A stretch of 64,000 nt of DNA from Candidatus Saccharibacteria bacterium UBA3218 (GTDB taxonomy: Bacteria; Patescibacteriota; Saccharimonadia; Saccharimonadales; Saccharimonadaceae), in assembly GCA_002363125.1 (NCBI GenBank), contig DEWE01000008.1, forward strand, positions 1-64,000, read 5' to 3'. This document shows, piece by piece, positions 63,261-64,000 of the stretch. A program made the position numbers and the translations under genes. The notes beneath the pieces are model-generated. The model was not told the DNA's origin. It did no database searches and saw only the letters and a list, made by a program, of their open reading frames with translations. Every line of letters starts with the position of its first letter. Within the stretch, counting starts at the first letter, position 1.

Positions 63261-63510
63261 TTATTTTGTGGAAAACCAGTGTAAAAATATCTGCAAATCT
63301 TTGTGTAATTCTTGCGCAATTTTTTGTGCATATTTTTACAAAAAGCATTGTTTTTGTGTAAAAAATCCTTTATTCACAAACTTTTCCCACTTTTCCCACC
63401 ACATTTTAAACAAATCAAAACTCTCTATTAAATACTTATTTTTCCACTATTCCACAATGCCTACTATTACAATTACTAAATATTTATAAAATTAAAAGAA
63501 AGGAGAATTT
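63261..63510. other. AT-rich dnaA-dnaN spacer with more DnaA boxes
   Basis: No gene is seen in these 250 bp. DnaA-box-like 9-mers occur at 63267-63275 (minus, TTTTCCACA), 63355-63363 (minus, TTTTACACA) and 63370-63378 (plus, TTATTCACA). The origin may therefore span both sides of dnaA. SD AAAGGAG at 63500-63505 belongs to dnaN. Confidence 0.65.
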
Positions 63511-64000
63511 ATGAAAATTAAAGTCACACAAGAAAAATTAAGTAAAGCTTTAAATAATGTTAGTCGTGTAGCTATAGGAAAAGTTACACTCCCAATCTTA
63601 AATAATGTATTAATTAGAGTGGATAATAAAAAAGTATCTCTAGTTACAACTAATCTAGATATGGCGATCATAGATTTTCTCCCAGTATCTAGTTCTGAAG
63701 ATGGTGTAATTACTGTACCAGCAAAACTACTTGCAGAATTTGTTTCTAATCTTCCAAAAGGTGAAACTATAGAAATTTCTTCGAAGGGCGCAAAAGTCAC
63801 AATTAGTGCCGGAAAATATTCTTCAACTATTAATGGTGTAGTCGCAGATGACTTTCCAGAGTTACCAGAAATAAATGAAAAAACCGCAGTTACATATAAA
63901 ATCAGCGTAGATGAATTCAAAAATAGCGTTGGTCAAGTTATTATTGCGAGCTCAAATGATCTTACTCGCCCAGCTTTAACTGGAGTTTATTTTAATACTA
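63511..64000 (+). CDS. dnaN: DNA polymerase III beta sliding clamp (partial, 5' end)
   Basis: The first 163 codons of dnaN; the gene runs past the window end. It starts MKIKVTQEKLSKALNNVSRV, shows TLPILNNVLI and the DLTRPALTGVYF segment of the second clamp domain. The clamp encircles DNA and tethers the polymerase. AAAGGAG lies just upstream of ATG. Its position after dnaA is standard. Confidence 0.96.
   Translation, partial: MKIKVTQEKLSKALNNVSRVAIGKVTLPILNNVLIRVDNKKVSLVTTNLDMAIIDFLPVSSSEDGVITVPAKLLAEFVSNLPKGETIEISSKGAKVTISAGKYSSTINGVVADDFPELPEINEKTAVTYKISVDEFKNSVGQVIIASSNDLTRPALTGVYFNT

Noticed and set aside
1..64000. UGA recoded to glycine or tryptophan (SR1/Gracilibacteria code)
   Set aside because: Many full-length genes end at TGA, often within ATGA overlaps, and family lengths match this reading.
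1..64000. CRISPR array, prophage or insertion sequence
   Set aside because: No regularly spaced direct repeats, no cas genes, no transposase, integrase or phage structural gene is seen.

Overview
This window looks like part of a small, AT-rich genome of a host-dependent Patescibacterium, most likely Candidatus Saccharibacteria (TM7). The clues are a compact chromosome-origin block, a Patescibacteria-style type IV secretion (T4SS) cluster (PrgI, a split TraC/VirB4 pair, several VirB2-like pilins), a large surface-glycan locus and the absence of metabolic pathways. TGA works as a stop throughout, so the recoded SR1/Gracilibacteria are unlikely. The assignment is inference from gene content; no 16S gene is present.

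Layout. 1-5740: accessory region with a ClbS-like protein, an unknown gene, a complete restriction-modification cassette (two adenine methyltransferases plus an AlwI-like endonuclease) and a GIY-YIG protein whose start is broken at a poly-A tract. 5741-6202: palindrome-rich spacer and tRNA-Lys(CUU). 6255-10583: mostly small housekeeping or unknown genes and rny. 10630-11586: DnaJ-like gene under a perfect CIRCE. 11588-24105: T4SS/pilin cluster, with hsp20 and comF embedded. 24154-29811: tRNA-Ser(GCU), two lineage-specific proteins, groES-groEL under CIRCE, a TetR regulator, a TylF-like methyltransferase and ackA. 29914-32793: uvrA. 32820-54544: surface polysaccharide locus (glycosyltransferases, galE, Wzm/Wzt-type ABC exporter, TupA-like ATP-grasp, rfbABCD for dTDP-rhamnose, ugd) with two decayed glycosyltransferase remnants. 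54620-59418: cell-wall proteins (lysozyme-like/ricin-lectin protein, anchored unknown, LexA-like HTH protein, LytR-CpsA-Psr ligase). 59562-64000: chromosomal origin region, khpB-yidC-rnpA-rpmH diverging from dnaA-dnaN, with DnaA boxes on both sides of dnaA.

The surface genes form a coherent picture: sugar nucleotides (dTDP-Rha, UDP-GlcA, UDP-Gal) feed glycosyltransferases, an ABC exporter moves the glycan out and an LCP enzyme may attach it to the wall, while the T4SS with its lytic enzyme and pilins crosses that wall. This is the toolkit expected of an epibiont in contact with a host cell.

The most striking non-gene signal is regulatory: about a dozen genes have an extended -10 box (TGnTATAAT) only 6-9 nt before the start codon, which predicts leaderless mRNAs. 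Other unusual items are a large nested inverted repeat that encodes the C-termini of two convergent genes, an operator-like palindrome before the HTH-methyltransferase fusion, a LexA-type DNA-binding protein without a protease, and an unlisted 25-residue ORF with a near-perfect ribosome binding site.
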